A stretch of DNA of 64,000 nt from Micromonospora chersina (GTDB lineage Bacteria; Actinomycetota; Actinomycetes; Mycobacteriales; Micromonosporaceae), in the NCBI RefSeq assembly GCF_900091475.1, contig NZ_FMIB01000002.1, positions 4,216,001 to 4,280,000 on the forward strand, given 5' to 3'. How positions within the stretch are numbered: position 1 is the first letter of the stretch; every line of letters begins with the position of its first letter. Under the pieces are notes generated by a model. The model was not told where the DNA came from and searched no databases. It saw nothing but the letters and a program-made list of their open reading frames with translations. This document shows positions 36,159 through 45,896 of the stretch, piece by piece. The position numbers and the translations under genes were made by a program.

Positions 36159-36234
36159 TGGTGGAGCCCAGGGGACTTGAACCCCTAACCCCTGCCTTGC
36201 AAAGGCAGTGCTCTGCCAGTTGAGCTAGGGCCCC
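36159..36234 (-). tRNA. tRNA-Ala(TGC)
   Basis: The acceptor stem GGGGCCC/GGGCTCC has one G-U pair. The D arm contains AGCTCAACTGG, the anticodon loop reads CTTTGCAAG with anticodon TGC, and the T arm GGTTCAAGTCC closes the structure. The CCA end is encoded (complement of 36159-36161). The gene's 3' side carries the probable attachment core of the 33943-36185 segment. Confidence 0.95.
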
Positions 36235-36279
36235 GAGACGGGCGGAGTCGCCCGGTGCCGGCAGTCGGAGGAGGCGCGG

Positions 36280-36408
36280 TCAGCGCAGGTCGGGCGCGGT
36301 GGTCGCCTCGTGCCAGAGAGCGCGCTCGTCGTTCGAGGCCTTGATCTTCTTGGCCACGACGGCGGCCACGCCGACGACGCCGACCAGGATCAGGAGCTTC
36401 TTGAACAT
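36280..36408 (-). CDS. DLW-39-type small membrane protein
   Basis: The protein has 42 residues: one N-terminal helix LLILVGVVGVAAVVAKKIKA followed by a short charged tail ending in TTAPDLR, with ALW where DLW is usual. The family is a short actinobacterial protein found near gyrA and tRNA genes, and its function is unknown. It lies between tRNA-Ile and tRNA-Ala on the same strand. The start is the ATG at 36408. Confidence 0.75.
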   Translation of the reverse strand: MFKKLLILVGVVGVAAVVAKKIKASNDERALWHEATTAPDLR

Positions 36409-36451
36409 GGGCTTGACCCCTCGCGCTCGACTATCGTCGGACGATGTGCGG

Positions 36452-36525
36452 TGGGGCTAGCTGGAATCGAACCAGCGACCTCAGAGTTATCAGCTCTGCG
36501 CTCTAACCGACTGAGCTATAGCCCC
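36452..36525 (-). tRNA. tRNA-Ile(GAT)
   Basis: The acceptor stem GGGGCTA/TAGCCCC is fully paired and followed by discriminator A. The anticodon loop reads CTGATAA with anticodon GAT, and the T arm carries GGTTCGATTCC. CCA is not encoded (CCG follows). It lies downstream of the gyrB-gyrA-DUF3566 genes, the usual actinobacterial position. Confidence 0.96.
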
Positions 36526-36629
36526 GCGTAGCGACGAGCAAGGTTAACCCATCGCCGCCGTGGCTCCCAAATCGGGGGGCCCGTGGCGGCGCGGCTCACC
36601 CACGCCACCTTCGAACCTACCCGGACACG

Positions 36630-36669
36630 CGACGCCGGGGCGACCGCTTTACGCGGTGCCCCGGCGTCG
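36630..36669 (-). terminator. Terminator after the gyr operon
   Basis: CGACGCCGGGGC and GCCCCGGCGTCG form the outer stem, with ACCGC/GCGGT inside and one bulge, 6 bp after the DUF3566 stop. It probably ends the gyrB-gyrA-DUF3566 transcript before the tRNA genes. Confidence 0.7.
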
Positions 36670-36675
36670 TCGGGT

Positions 36676-37593
36676 TCAGTCGCGCTCGGCGAGCGTCAGC
36701 TCGATCCCGCCGACCAGGTCGGCGCAGACGTTGTAGACGAACGCGCCCAGCGTGGCCAGCGCGGTGAAGAGCACCACGTTGACCAGGCCGATCAGCGCCG
36801 AGCTGAGGATCACGCCCTTGGCGGTGATCCGGAAGCCGCCGCCGCCCTGCCCGCCGCCGGCGTTCACCAGGTCGGTGAGGCTGTCGTTGACGCTCTTGAA
36901 CACGCCCATGGCGTCCAGCGCCAGGTAGAGCACGGAGGTGGCGACGACAACCACGATGAAGAGCACCACGGAGACCGCGAACGCGAACTTCATCACGGAC
37001 CACGGGTCGATCCGCTTGAGGTTCAGCCGGGCCCGGCGCGGCCCGCGCGACGCGGCCGAACTGACCGAGGTACGCGCGGCGCGTACCGCCTCACCCACGC
37101 GGGCGGCCCCGACGGCCGCGGCACCGCTGATGCCCGGCGGCAAGCCGCCCCCGTTGGCGGGGCGGCCCGGGGTGCCGGGACGCGCGCCGTCCGGCGACGG
37201 CTTCGGTGCCGTGCCGAGGCCGGCGCCGACACGCGGCTGGGTACCGGTGGTGCCGGTGGACGGCCGGGCGGCCGCCGCCGGCTTGGCCGGCTGCGGGGTC
37301 GTGGCGGTCGTGGCGGGCTTCGCCGCCGCCGGGGCGGCCAGGCCGTCGGCCGACGTCGGGGCGTCGACCTTCGTCTCGGCCTGGTCGGACGGCCGCGAGT
37401 CCTCGCCGGGCTTGTCCGGTGGCGGTGCCATGCCGGGGGCCCGGGTGAACTTCGGGGCAGGCGCGTCGGCGGGGACGGTGGCCCGGCCCACGGCCGCGCG
37501 GCCGGTCGCTGGTGTACCGCCCTGTGCGGCCTCCTCGTCGACCGGGTTGGCCGAGGTCCCCTTGTTCCCCGACTTCGCCTGTGTCTCCGTCAT
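36676..37593 (-). CDS. DUF3566 membrane protein
   Basis: The protein has about 305 residues. A long disordered Ala/Pro/Thr-rich N-terminus (about 1-195) precedes a DUF3566 domain: RARLNLKRIDPWSVMKFAFAVSVVLFIVVVVATSVLYLALDAMGVF, a glycine-rich turn, and LIGLVNVVLFTALATLGAFVYNVCADLVGGIELTLAE. There are two membrane helices. The gene directly follows gyrA in most actinobacteria and its function is unknown. I used the ATG at 37593, just after the gyrA stop; a TTG precedes it. Confidence 0.9.
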   Translation of the reverse strand: MTETQAKSGNKGTSANPVDEEAAQGGTPATGRAAVGRATVPADAPAPKFTRAPGMAPPPDKPGEDSRPSDQAETKVDAPTSADGLAAPAAAKPATTATTPQPAKPAAAARPSTGTTGTQPRVGAGLGTAPKPSPDGARPGTPGRPANGGGLPPGISGAAAVGAARVGEAVRAARTSVSSAASRGPRRARLNLKRIDPWSVMKFAFAVSVVLFIVVVVATSVLYLALDAMGVFKSVNDSLTDLVNAGGGQGGGGFRITAKGVILSSALIGLVNVVLFTALATLGAFVYNVCADLVGGIELTLAERD

Positions 37594-37596
37594 CAA

Positions 37597-40122
37597 CTAG
37601 TCCTGTTCGTCAGGCTCGTCGGCATTGCGAGCAATCGCCACGATAGTCACGCCGTCCGGGAGGTCCATCAGCTTGACCCCCATTGTGTTCCGGTCCCGCG
37701 TACGGCGTACAGGCTTCACCGGAGTCCGGATGACGCCACCGTTGCTGGTGATGGCGAACAGCTCGTCGTCCGGGCTGATCACCACGGCACCGACCAGACC
37801 ACCGCGTCGCTCGGTGATCTTCGCAGTCAGCACGCCCTTACCTCCCCGGCCCTGGACCGGGTATTCCTCGATCGGGGTACGTTTCGCGTATCCCCCGTTC
37901 GTCGCGACCAGCACGTCCATTTCCATGCCCTCGCGGACGACCTCCATCGCGAGCAGGACATCCTCCTCGCTGAACCGCATGCCGATCACACCCGAGGTGG
38001 CCCGGCCCATCGGGCGCAGCGCCTCGTCGCTGGCGTTGAAGCGGATCGCCTGGGCGTTCTTGGAGACCAGCAGCAGGTCGTCGGTCGGGGCGACGAGGGC
38101 AGCACCGACCAGCTCGTCCTCATCGCGCAGGTTGATCGCGATGACTCCGCCGGAACGGTTGGAGTCGAACTCCTCGAGCCGCGTCTTCTTCACCAGGCCG
38201 TTCTTCGTGGCCAGTACCAGGTAGGGCGCCACCTGGTAGTTCGGAATTTCGATGATCTGCGCGATCTGCTCGTCCGCTTGGAAGGCGAGCAGATTGGCCA
38301 CGTGCTGGCCCTTGGCCACCCTACTGGCTTCGGGAAGCTCGTAGGCCTTGGCCCGGTAGACCCGGCCCTTGTTCGTGAAGAACAGGATCCAGTCGTGGGT
38401 GGAGCATACGAAGAAGTGGCTGACGATGTCGTCCTGCCGCAGTGTCGCCCCGCTGACGCCCTTGCCGCCGCGCCGCTGCGAGCGGTAGAGGTCGACCTTG
38501 GTGCGCTTGGCGTATCCGGTGCGCGTGATCGTGACGACCACGTCCTCGCGGGCGATGAGGTCCTCCATCGAGACCTCGCCGTCGAACGGCACGATCTTGG
38601 TGCGCCGGTCGTCGCCCCACTTGGCGACGATCTCGCCCAGCTCCTCGGAGACGATCCGCCGCTGCCGCTCCGGCTTGGCCAGGATGTCCTTGAGGTCCGC
38701 GATCTCCAGCTCCAGCTTGGCCAGGTCGTCGAGGATCCGCTGGCGCTCCAGGGCGGCCAGCCGGCGCAGCTGCATGTCGAGGATCGCGGTCGCCTGGACC
38801 TCGTCGATCTCCAGCAGCCGGATGAGGCCCTGGCGGGCGTCCTCGACCGTGGGCGAGCGCCGGATGAGGGCGATCACCTCGTCGAGGGCGTCCAGCGCCT
38901 TGGCCAGACCCCGCAGGATGTGCGCCCGCTCCTCGGCCTTGCGCAGCCGGAACGCGGTCCGCCGGCGGATGACCTCGATCTGGTGCTCGACGTAGTAGCG
39001 GATGAACTGGGCCAGGTTGAGCGTGCGCGGCACGCCGTCGACAAGCGCCAGCATGTTGGCGCCGAAGGTCTCCTGGAGCTGGGTGTGCTTGTAGAGGTTG
39101 TTCAGCACCACCTTGGCGACCGCGTCGCGCTTGAGCACGAGCACGATCCGCATGCCGGTGCGCCCGGAGGACTCGTCGCGGATGTCGGCGATCCCGCCGA
39201 GCTTGCCCTCCTTGATCAGCTCGGCGATGCGCTCGGCCAGGTTGTCCGGGTTGACCTGGTAGGGCAGCTCGCTGACCACCAGCGCCGGGCGGCCGCGCTT
39301 GTCCTCCTCGACCTCGACCACGGCGCGCATCCGGATCGAGCCACGCCCGGTCCGGTAGGCGTCCTGGATGCCGGCCTGGCCGACGATCAGGCCGTGGGTC
39401 GGGAAGTCCGGGCCCTTGACGATCTCCAGCAGCGCCTCGAGGGTGGTGGCCTCGTCGGCCTCCGGGTTCTCCAGGCACCACTGCACGGCCGCGCCGATCT
39501 CGCGCAGGTTGTGCGGCGGGATCTTGGTGGCCATGCCGACCGCGATGCCCTCGGAGCCGTTGATCAGCAGGTTGGGGATGCGGGACGGCAGGATGGTGGG
39601 CTCCTTGGCCCGGCCGTCGTAGTTGTCCTGGAGGTCGACGGTGTCCTCGTCGATGTCCCGGAGCATCTCCATGGCCAGCGGGTCGAGCTTGCACTCGGTG
39701 TACCGCATGGCCGCGGCCGGGTCGTTGCCCGGCGAGCCGAAGTTGCCGTTGCCGTCGACCAGGGGGTAGCGCAGCGACCAGGGCTGCGCCATCCGCACCA
39801 GCGCGTCGTAGATGGCCGAGTCGCCGTGCGGGTGGAACTGACCCATGACGTCGCCGACGACGCGGGAGCACTTCACGTAGCCGCGGTCCGGCCGGTAGCC
39901 GGAGTCGAACATGGCGTAGAGGATCTTGCGGTGGACCGGCTTGAGCCCGTCCCGGACGTCCGGCAGGGCCCGCCCGACGATCACGCTCATCGCATAGTCG
40001 AGGTAGGAGCGCTGCATCTCGACCTCGAGCCCGACCGGCTCGATCCGGTCGTGCGCGACGACCGCGGCGAGTGTCTCCGGGGTCTCCGGCTCGTTCGGCG
40101 TGGACTCGGGAGTATCGGTCAC
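37597..40122 (-). CDS. gyrA: DNA gyrase subunit A
   Basis: The protein has 841 residues. It breaks and rejoins DNA with GyrB to add negative supercoils. The catalytic tyrosine is Tyr141 in [11 protein letters not shown]. The quinolone region reads [17 protein letters not shown] with Ser102 and Asp106, aligned to E. coli Ser83 and Asp87, so the wild-type residues are present. The C-terminal wrapping domain carries the GyrA box QRRGGKG. The start is a GTG at 40122 (TDTPESTPN) with no obvious SD. It is followed 3 bp later by DUF3566. Confidence 0.97.
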   Translation of the reverse strand: MTDTPESTPNEPETPETLAAVVAHDRIEPVGLEVEMQRSYLDYAMSVIVGRALPDVRDGLKPVHRKILYAMFDSGYRPDRGYVKCSRVVGDVMGQFHPHGDSAIYDALVRMAQPWSLRYPLVDGNGNFGSPGNDPAAAMRYTECKLDPLAMEMLRDIDEDTVDLQDNYDGRAKEPTILPSRIPNLLINGSEGIAVGMATKIPPHNLREIGAAVQWCLENPEADEATTLEALLEIVKGPDFPTHGLIVGQAGIQDAYRTGRGSIRMRAVVEVEEDKRGRPALVVSELPYQVNPDNLAERIAELIKEGKLGGIADIRDESSGRTGMRIVLVLKRDAVAKVVLNNLYKHTQLQETFGANMLALVDGVPRTLNLAQFIRYYVEHQIEVIRRRTAFRLRKAEERAHILRGLAKALDALDEVIALIRRSPTVEDARQGLIRLLEIDEVQATAILDMQLRRLAALERQRILDDLAKLELEIADLKDILAKPERQRRIVSEELGEIVAKWGDDRRTKIVPFDGEVSMEDLIAREDVVVTITRTGYAKRTKVDLYRSQRRGGKGVSGATLRQDDIVSHFFVCSTHDWILFFTNKGRVYRAKAYELPEASRVAKGQHVANLLAFQADEQIAQIIEIPNYQVAPYLVLATKNGLVKKTRLEEFDSNRSGGVIAINLRDEDELVGAALVAPTDDLLLVSKNAQAIRFNASDEALRPMGRATSGVIGMRFSEEDVLLAMEVVREGMEMDVLVATNGGYAKRTPIEEYPVQGRGGKGVLTAKITERRGGLVGAVVISPDDELFAITSNGGVIRTPVKPVRRTRDRNTMGVKLMDLPDGVTIVAIARNADEPDEQD

Positions 40123-40158
40123 TGTTAACCCTTATCAGACTCAGAGTCGTTTTCGTGC

Positions 40159-40198
40159 TGTGGATAACCGCTGTGGAAACCGGCCAGACTGTGGATAA
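40159..40198 (-). promoter_or_regulatory. Two perfect DnaA boxes between gyrB and gyrA
   Basis: TGTGGATAA, the complement of the consensus TTATCCACA, occurs exactly at 40159-40167 and 40190-40198, with weaker TGTGGAAAC and TGTGGACCG nearby. They lie in the 130-bp gap upstream of gyrA, about 8 kb from oriC. They could titrate DnaA or regulate gyrA. Confidence 0.7.
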
Positions 40199-40252
40199 CT
40201 CTGTGGACCGCCGGGCCGGCCGGTGGATCTCCGGCCGACCCGGCCCGGTCCG

Positions 40253-42199
40253 TCAGATGTCCAGGAACCGCACGTCCTTGGCGTTGCGCTGGATGAACGA
40301 CCGGCGCGCCTCGACGTCCTCGCCCATCAACACGCTGAACAGCTCGTCGGCGGTTGCGGCGTCGTCGAGGGTCACCTGGCGCAGGGTGCGGGTCGCCGGG
40401 TTCATCGTGGTCTCCCACAGCTCGGGATAGTTCATCTCGCCGAGACCCTTGAACCGCTGGATGTCGTCCGGCCGGGCGTTGGGCTTCTTCTGCTGGCGCA
40501 GCGCGATGAGCCCGTCCCGCTCCCGGTCCGAGTACGCGTACTGCGCGTCGTCGCCCTTCTTGTTCCACTTGATCTTGTAGAGCGGCGGGGCGGCCAGGTA
40601 GACGTGCCCCAGCTCGACGAGCGGTCGCATGAAGCGGAAGAGCAGGGTGAGCAGCAGCGTCTGGATGTGCTGGCCGTCGACGTCGGCGTCGGCCATCAGC
40701 ACGATCTTGTGGTAGCGCAGCTTCTCGATGTCGAAGTCGTCGTGGATGCCGGTGCCCAGGGCGGTGATGAGCGCCTGGACCTCGTTGTTCTTCAGCACCC
40801 GGTCGATCCGGGCCTTCTCCACGTTCAGGATCTTGCCGCGGATCGGCAGGATCGCCTGGGTACGCGGGTCACGCCCCTGCTTGGCCGAGCCGCCGGCGGA
40901 GTCACCCTCGACGATGAACACCTCGGACTCGCGCGGGTCGGTGGACTGGCAGTCGGCCAGCTTGCCCGGCATCGAGCCGGACTCCAGCAGCGACTTGCGC
41001 CGGGCCAGCTTGCGGGCCTGCTGGGCGGCGATGCGGGCCCGGGCCGCCTGGGACGCCTTCTGGATGATGGTCTTCGCCTCGGCCGGGTTCCGGTCGAACC
41101 AGTCGACCAGCCGGTCGTTGCAGACCCGCTGCACGAAGCTCTTCACCGGGGTGTTGCCCAGCTTCGTCTTCGTCTGGCCCTCGAACTGCGGGTTGGTCAG
41201 CTTGACCGAGATGATCGCGGCGAGGCCCTCGCGGATGTCCTCCCCGGAGAGCTTCTCGTCGCCCTTGAGCAGCTTCTTCTCCGCGCCGTAGCGGTTGACC
41301 ACGCTGGTCAGCGCGGCCCGGAAGCCCTCCTCGTGGGTGCCGCCCTCGTGGGTGTTGATGTTGTTGGCGAAGGTGTAGACCGACTCGCCGTACGACTCGT
41401 TCCACTGCATGGCGATCTCGACCGACATGCCCTCCTCCTCGGCGCCGAACTCGACCACCGTCTTGTGGATCGGGTTCTTGGAGGCGTTGAGGTGCCGGAC
41501 GAAGTCGGCGATGCCGCCCTCGTAGTGGAAGGTCACCTCGCGCGGCTTGCCCTCCTCGTCCTCGGCGACCCGCTCGTCGAGCAGGTGGATGGTGAGGCCA
41601 CGGGTGAGGAAGGCCATCTCCTGGAGGCGCCGGTAGATGGTCTGGAAGTCGAAGTCGACGGTCTCGAAGACGTCGGCGTCGGGCCAGAAGGAGACCGCCG
41701 AGCCGGTCCGGTCGGTCGCCTCGCCCTTCTCCAGCGGGGTGGGCTTGGAGTTGTGGTATTCCTGGCGCCAGACGAAGCCGTCCTTGTGGATCTCCACGGC
41801 CATCTTGGTGGACAGCGCGTTCACCACCGACACGCCGACGCCGTGCAGGCCGCCGGAGACCGCGTACGCCTTGCCGTCGAACTTGCCGCCCGCGTGCAGC
41901 ACGGTCAGCGCGACCTCGACACCCGGCTTCTTCAGCTTGGGGTGGAGGTCGACCGGGAAGCCGCGACCGTTGTCGGTGACCCGGACGCCACCGTCGGCCA
42001 GCAGCACCACGTCGATGGTGTCGCAGAAGCCGGCCAGCGCCTCGTCCACCGCGTTGTCGACGACCTCCCACACGAGGTGGTGCAGGCCGCGTTCACCGGT
42101 GGACCCGATGTACATACCGGGCCGCTTCCGGACCGCCTCCAGGCCCTCGAGAACGGTGATCGACTCGGCGCCGTACTTCTTGTTGTCCTCCGCTGCCAC
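40253..42199 (-). CDS. gyrB: DNA gyrase subunit B
   Basis: The protein has 648 residues. The GHKL ATPase domain is clear: [59 protein letters not shown]. The TOPRIM domain contains [20 protein letters not shown] and [10 protein letters not shown], and the C-terminus ends in [19 protein letters not shown]. The length matches actinobacterial GyrB. The start is GTG at 42199 before [13 protein letters not shown]. It precedes gyrA with a 130-bp gap containing DnaA boxes. Confidence 0.97.
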   Translation of the reverse strand: MAAEDNKKYGAESITVLEGLEAVRKRPGMYIGSTGERGLHHLVWEVVDNAVDEALAGFCDTIDVVLLADGGVRVTDNGRGFPVDLHPKLKKPGVEVALTVLHAGGKFDGKAYAVSGGLHGVGVSVVNALSTKMAVEIHKDGFVWRQEYHNSKPTPLEKGEATDRTGSAVSFWPDADVFETVDFDFQTIYRRLQEMAFLTRGLTIHLLDERVAEDEEGKPREVTFHYEGGIADFVRHLNASKNPIHKTVVEFGAEEEGMSVEIAMQWNESYGESVYTFANNINTHEGGTHEEGFRAALTSVVNRYGAEKKLLKGDEKLSGEDIREGLAAIISVKLTNPQFEGQTKTKLGNTPVKSFVQRVCNDRLVDWFDRNPAEAKTIIQKASQAARARIAAQQARKLARRKSLLESGSMPGKLADCQSTDPRESEVFIVEGDSAGGSAKQGRDPRTQAILPIRGKILNVEKARIDRVLKNNEVQALITALGTGIHDDFDIEKLRYHKIVLMADADVDGQHIQTLLLTLLFRFMRPLVELGHVYLAAPPLYKIKWNKKGDDAQYAYSDRERDGLIALRQQKKPNARPDDIQRFKGLGEMNYPELWETTMNPATRTLRQVTLDDAATADELFSVLMGEDVEARRSFIQRNAKDVRFLDI

Positions 42200-42779
42200 C
42201 CTCGGCCACTTTCTCGCACCGGCCGCGCCAGGGCGCGGGGCGCGGGTTCGGCGGACAGGACGCGACGTCGGCGCGCACGGACCGGTCCCCGGATGTCCAG
42301 GTCACGGATCGCGTACGCCGGTCGCCGCGGTTGCCCGCGGATCGCGATCGGCTCGACCCGATGCGGGACAATGATCAAGGGCCCTGGGGCCCTTGTCCGC
42401 CGCTCCGTGTCGGGTCTTTCGTCTCGCGGTCAATCTTACTCTGCGCAGCCGACCAAACCGCCACTCGGCACCCCCTCCGGGGCGGCTGAGAATGCCGTAG
42501 CGGCCCGAACCGCTCTGTCCGCGACTCCCCCTACACGCGACCGAGGGCTTCCGGTCGCGGCGCGGCATCAGACCCGTCGAGCTGAAGTCGTCGTTGCCCT
42601 GATCGAGGGCGCGGCCGGCACGGATCGGTACCGGCCGGTGACCGACCGGGGGTCGCGGTGGGACCTGCCGTGCCGTACCTTTTGCGGCGCCGCCGCCTGC
42701 GGTCTTGATCTTTCGGGGACGGAACCGGGACGATCGACCCGACCGGTCGGACAACGTGCTTGCTGAGAGGTGACGCCAG
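42200..42779. promoter_or_regulatory. Divergent promoter region of gyrB and a hypothetical gene
   Basis: These 580 bp carry no gene. They hold a short symmetric element, CAAGGGCCC at 42376-42384 facing GGGCCCTTG at 42387-42395, and less GC-rich stretches suited to promoters, including TAAGAT on the minus strand (complement of 42433-42438). The gyrB leader of more than 200 nt leaves room for supercoiling-sensitive control. No specific site is proven. Confidence 0.45.
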
Positions 42780-43334
42780 ATGGGGCTGGACAACGTCGCG
42801 GTGCACTGGCCGCGGACCGGCCGCTTCTACGACCCGGTCGCTCCGGCCGAGTTCGTCGACTTCGGCGAGATCGTGGACATGCCACGCATCTCGGCACCGA
42901 CCGCCGCGCTCGCCGAGCTGATCGCGAAGACCGGCACGGTGCGGGCGACCGCGTACACCGAGCTGGTCGACCTCATCCTCGGGCTGGAGAATGTGCTCTA
43001 CGCCACGGAGAACTCCGCCGAGGACGAGGACCCGGTGATCGACCCGGACGGCTGCTCCTGGATCGCCGAGGGTGTGGAGAAGTTCGTGGCCCGGCACCGC
43101 CCGTTCGGCGAGGCGGTCACCTTCGAGTCGGTCAGCGAGGTGCTGCGCTCGCTGCTCGGCGACGGGCGCCTGGCCGAGCAGCAGCTCCGCTGGCTCGACA
43201 GCCGACTCGACAAGCTGCGCGACGAGAGCGGCGAGCCGCCGCAGTGGAACTTCACCTGCGCCGAGCTGAGCGTGCTCGCCGCCTTCTACCGGCGCTGCGC
43301 CGAGCGTGGCTTCGCGGTCTACGCCGACGCCTGA
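42780..43334 (+). CDS. Conserved hypothetical protein
   Basis: The protein has 184 residues and is not recognised. It is acidic and mostly helical (LAELIAKTGTVRATAYTELVDLILGLENVLYATE) with an EDEDPVIDPDGCSWIAEGVEKFV segment and a C-terminus rich in Arg/Cys (CAELSVLAAFYRRCAERGF). There is no membrane helix or signal peptide. GAGAGG lies 8-9 bases before the ATG. It is convergent with the MarR-type gene, overlapping by 16 bp. It interrupts the dciA-gyrB neighbourhood. Confidence 0.7.
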   Translation: MGLDNVAVHWPRTGRFYDPVAPAEFVDFGEIVDMPRISAPTAALAELIAKTGTVRATAYTELVDLILGLENVLYATENSAEDEDPVIDPDGCSWIAEGVEKFVARHRPFGEAVTFESVSEVLRSLLGDGRLAEQQLRWLDSRLDKLRDESGEPPQWNFTCAELSVLAAFYRRCAERGFAVYADA

Positions 43335-43813
43335 CCCGGCTGCCCGGCGGCGCCGGGCTCGGCCGTCGCGGCCCGGTTGGCCGCCGCGATCACCTCGGTG
43401 AGCACCGTGTGCAGGTGCCGCAGGTCCGCCAGCGGCAGGCCGAGCCGCTGCACGATCGCCGGGGGGATCCGCTCGGCCTGCTCCCGGAGGGCCTGCCCGC
43501 TGGCGGTGAGCGAGACGGCCAGGCTGCGCTCGTCCGAGGCGTCCCGCTCGCGCCGCACGTAGCCGGCCGCTTCGAGGCGCTTGAGCAGCGGCGACAGCGT
43601 GCCGGGGTCGAGCTGGAGCAGGCGGCTCAGCTCCCGCACGGACAGCGGCGCGTACTGCCAGAGCGCCAGCATGACCAGGTACTGCGGATGGGTGAGCCCC
43701 ATCGGCTCCAGGAGCGGCCGGTAGACCGCGACGACGCCGCGCGCGGCCACGGAGAGCGCGAAGCACACCTGCTGCTCCAGCGCCAGGGGATCGCCCTCGA
43801 GCTGGTCGGCCAC
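43319..43813 (-). CDS. MarR-family transcriptional regulator
   Basis: The protein has 164 residues. Its winged helix is SVRELSRLLQLDPGTLSPLLKRLEAAGYVRRERDASDERSLAVSLTASGQAL, close to the OhrR branch of MarR. Cys near residue 16 (EQQVCFALSVAARGVVAVYRPLLEPMGLTHPQYLVMLALW) sits where OhrR carries its peroxide-sensing Cys. It may thus sense organic peroxide, but no ohr gene is adjacent. The GTG at 43813 gives ADQLEGDPLALEQQVCFAL. Operator repeats lie upstream. Confidence 0.85.
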   Translation of the reverse strand: MADQLEGDPLALEQQVCFALSVAARGVVAVYRPLLEPMGLTHPQYLVMLALWQYAPLSVRELSRLLQLDPGTLSPLLKRLEAAGYVRRERDASDERSLAVSLTASGQALREQAERIPPAIVQRLGLPLADLRHLHTVLTEVIAAANRAATAEPGAAGQPGQASA

Positions 43814-43831
43814 CCTCGTCCTCCTCGTCGT

Positions 43832-43879
43832 CGTTGCGATCGTAGCAACGATTGGTGTACCAATTATTGGCGTACCAAT
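43832..43879. promoter_or_regulatory. Double MarR operator
   Basis: ATTGGTGTACCAAT at 43851-43864 and ATTGGCGTACCAAT at 43866-43879 are near-identical inverted repeats 15 bp apart, preceded by CGTTGC/GCAACG at 43832-43850. They lie between the MarR gene and a divergent small gene. A tandem ATTGG-N4-CCAAT pair is what a MarR dimer array would occupy. Confidence 0.75.
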
Positions 43880-43911
43880 CATGCCTGGTCGGTGAGGGAG
43901 AGTGCGGGCGG

Positions 43912-44139
43912 ATGAGCGACGACGAGCAGGTGGGCGACGCCTCCGGCAAGGGCGGCCGCCTCATGGGCTGGGTGTTCCGCAACCTCGCCGGCCCCTCCCA
44001 GGTGCAGGGCGCCGTGCAGGGCGGCTCGCAGCTGGCGCGCGAGGCGTGGAAGCAGGACCTGGAGCGGCGCAAGCAGTGGAGCCGCGAGCAGCGGGAGCTC
44101 AAGCGCGCCCAGCGGGAGGCACGCCGCGGCGACCGGTGA
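43912..44139 (+). CDS. Small charged hypothetical protein
   Basis: The protein has 75 residues. The sequence is acidic at the start, then GRLMGWVFRNLAGPSQVQGAVQGGSQLAREAWKQDLERRKQWSREQRELKRAQREARRG, a strongly basic helical tail probably forming a coiled coil. No family is recognised. The ATG at 43912 has a purine-rich GAGGGAGAG upstream. It is convergent with dciA, 3 bp apart, and divergent from the MarR gene, so it may be under its control. Confidence 0.65.
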   Translation: MSDDEQVGDASGKGGRLMGWVFRNLAGPSQVQGAVQGGSQLAREAWKQDLERRKQWSREQRELKRAQREARRGDR

Positions 44140-44142
44140 CGG

Positions 44143-44757
44143 TCAGCCGTAGGTGTCGCGGGGGCCGCGGCCGCGCACCCGCCGTGGACCGCGCGACCAG
44201 GACGGCGCGGCCGGGCCGTGGATGTGCAGCTTGCGCACCACGTTGTGGCCCACCTCGCTGGCGATCTGCTTGAGCAGCGAGCCGGCGAGCAGCCGCAACT
44301 GGGTGGCCCAGGCCGTCGAGCGCGCCTCCACGGTCAGCTCACCGTTCTCCAGCTTCACCGGTCGGCTGTGCTGCGCCACCTCGGGCCCGACCACCCGCTC
44401 CCAGGCGCCGAAGACCGTCGCCTCGGCCGCCGGCTGCTGCCAGCCACGGGCCTTCACCAGCTTGTCCAGCACGGCGCCGAGCGGCTGCGGGTCGCGCGGG
44501 TCCGGCCCCGGGCCGGAGTAGCCGCGCAGCCGCTTCTCACCGTCGCCCCGCACCGCGCTGCGCCGCCGGGTGCCGGCGGCCGCCTGCCGCCGGGCCTTCG
44601 CGGCGTCCAGCACCGCCCGGGCCAGCTCCGGCCCGGCCGCACCCTCCGGCAGGCCCGCACCGGCCTCACCGCCCGGCTTCGCCTCCGGCCCCTCAGGGGT
44701 ACGCCCACCGCGTCCCGGCCCCAGCCGTGCGGGCGGGAGCTGCACCTCATCCGACAC
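44143..44757 (-). CDS. dciA: DciA-family helicase-loader-like protein (DUF721)
   Basis: The protein has 204 residues. The C-terminal DUF721/DciA domain reads [73 protein letters not shown]. DciA is the ancestral helper that loads the replicative helicase in bacteria lacking DnaC, as expected here. The N-terminal 90 residues are Pro/Gly/Arg-rich and disordered. Its start overlaps the recF stop by 11 bp, so it is part of the recF operon. Confidence 0.9.
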   Translation of the reverse strand: MSDEVQLPPARLGPGRGGRTPEGPEAKPGGEAGAGLPEGAAGPELARAVLDAAKARRQAAAGTRRRSAVRGDGEKRLRGYSGPGPDPRDPQPLGAVLDKLVKARGWQQPAAEATVFGAWERVVGPEVAQHSRPVKLENGELTVEARSTAWATQLRLLAGSLLKQIASEVGHNVVRKLHIHGPAAPSWSRGPRRVRGRGPRDTYG

Positions 44758-45880
44758 GGCGTACCGTCCCCTCGCCCACCGCGTACCGGGTGCCCCGCAG
44801 GGTCGCCGGCACGTCGTCGTCCACCGCGCACGTCACCAGGAGCTGGCTCGCGCCGCCCACCAGCTCGGCCAGCCGCTCCCGCCGGCCGGCATCCAGCTCG
44901 GCGAAGACGTCGTCCAGCACCAGCACCGGCTCGATACCGTCGGCGCGCAGCAGGTCGTACCCGGCCAGCCGCAGCGCCAGCGCGTAGGACCAGGACTCGC
45001 CGTGGCTGGCGTAGCCCTTGGCGGGCAGCGGGCCGAGGCTGAGCGCCAGGTCGTCGCGGTGCGGGCCGACCAGGGTGGTGCCCCGCTCGATCTCCGCCGA
45101 CCGGCTCGCGGTCAGCGCCGCGGCGAGCGCCTCCACCAGCGCCGCCCGGTCCGTGGTCGACTCGGGCAGCTCCACCGACGGCCGGTACGCGATCCCCGCC
45201 GCGCCCCGGCCCGCCGCCACCGCGTCGTACGCCTTGGCCACGTGCGGGGTGAGTGCGGCGACCAGCTCCAGCCGGCCGGCCAGCAGCTCCGCCCCGTGGT
45301 GCGCCAGGTGGGTGTCCCAGACCGCGAGGGTGGACAGGTCCCCGCCCCGCGAGCCGCCCGTCTTCCGGGCCAGGTACGCCGTCCGCAGCAGCGCGTTGCG
45401 CTGCTTCACCACCCGCTCGTAGTCGGCGCGCACCCCGGCGTACCGGGGCTGGCGGGTCACCAGCAGGTCGTCCAGATAGCGGCGGCGCTCCGCCGGGTCG
45501 CCACGGACCAGCTCCAGGTCCTCCGGGGCGAAGAGCACCAGCCGCAGCGCGCCCAGCACGTCCCGGGCGCGGCGGGCCGGGGAACGGCCCAGCCGGGCCC
45601 GGTTGGCCTTGCCCGGGACGATCTCCAGCTCGATCAGGAGTTCCCGGCCCTCGTGCACCACCGCGCAGCGGATCACCGCCGAGACGGCGCCCATCCGAAC
45701 CAGTGGGGCGTCCGTGGCGACCCGGTGCGAGTCCAGGGTCGCCACGTAGCCCAACGCCTCGACCAGGTTGGTCTTGCCGACGCCGTTCGCGCCGACCAGC
45801 ACGTTCGGGCCCGGCTCCAGGTCGACGCCGACCCGCTCGTACGAGCGGAAGTCGACAAGTTCGAGCCGGCGGACGTACAC
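44747..45880 (-). CDS. recF: Recombination/repair ATPase RecF
   Basis: The protein has 377 residues. It acts at ssDNA gaps with RecO and RecR. It has an SMC-like ABC fold with Walker [10 protein letters not shown] at residues 30-38, the RecF-specific [11 protein letters not shown] start, and signature/Walker B positions near the C-terminus ([23 protein letters not shown]). The start is a GTG at 45880, read as MYVRRLELV. It sits between gnd and dciA, as in other actinobacteria. Confidence 0.95.
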   Translation of the reverse strand: MYVRRLELVDFRSYERVGVDLEPGPNVLVGANGVGKTNLVEALGYVATLDSHRVATDAPLVRMGAVSAVIRCAVVHEGRELLIELEIVPGKANRARLGRSPARRARDVLGALRLVLFAPEDLELVRGDPAERRRYLDDLLVTRQPRYAGVRADYERVVKQRNALLRTAYLARKTGGSRGGDLSTLAVWDTHLAHHGAELLAGRLELVAALTPHVAKAYDAVAAGRGAAGIAYRPSVELPESTTDRAALVEALAAALTASRSAEIERGTTLVGPHRDDLALSLGPLPAKGYASHGESWSYALALRLAGYDLLRADGIEPVLVLDDVFAELDAGRRERLAELVGGASQLLVTCAVDDDVPATLRGTRYAVGEGTVRRVG

Positions 45881-45896
45881 AGGCTGTGGATACCGG

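Noticed and set aside
33943..36185. Complete integrative element
   Set aside because: No integrase, excisionase or replication gene is seen between the tRNA-Ala-like repeats, so only a remnant or scar is claimed.
36583..40128. Very long open frame opposite gyrA and DUF3566
   Set aside because: It is an antisense artefact of the GC-rich third positions of gyrA; the translation is rich in His/Arg/Asp/Val shadows and has no fold.
40223..42766. Open frame of about 847 codons opposite gyrB
   Set aside because: It is the complement of gyrB and its upstream region; there is no start signal and no recognisable domain.
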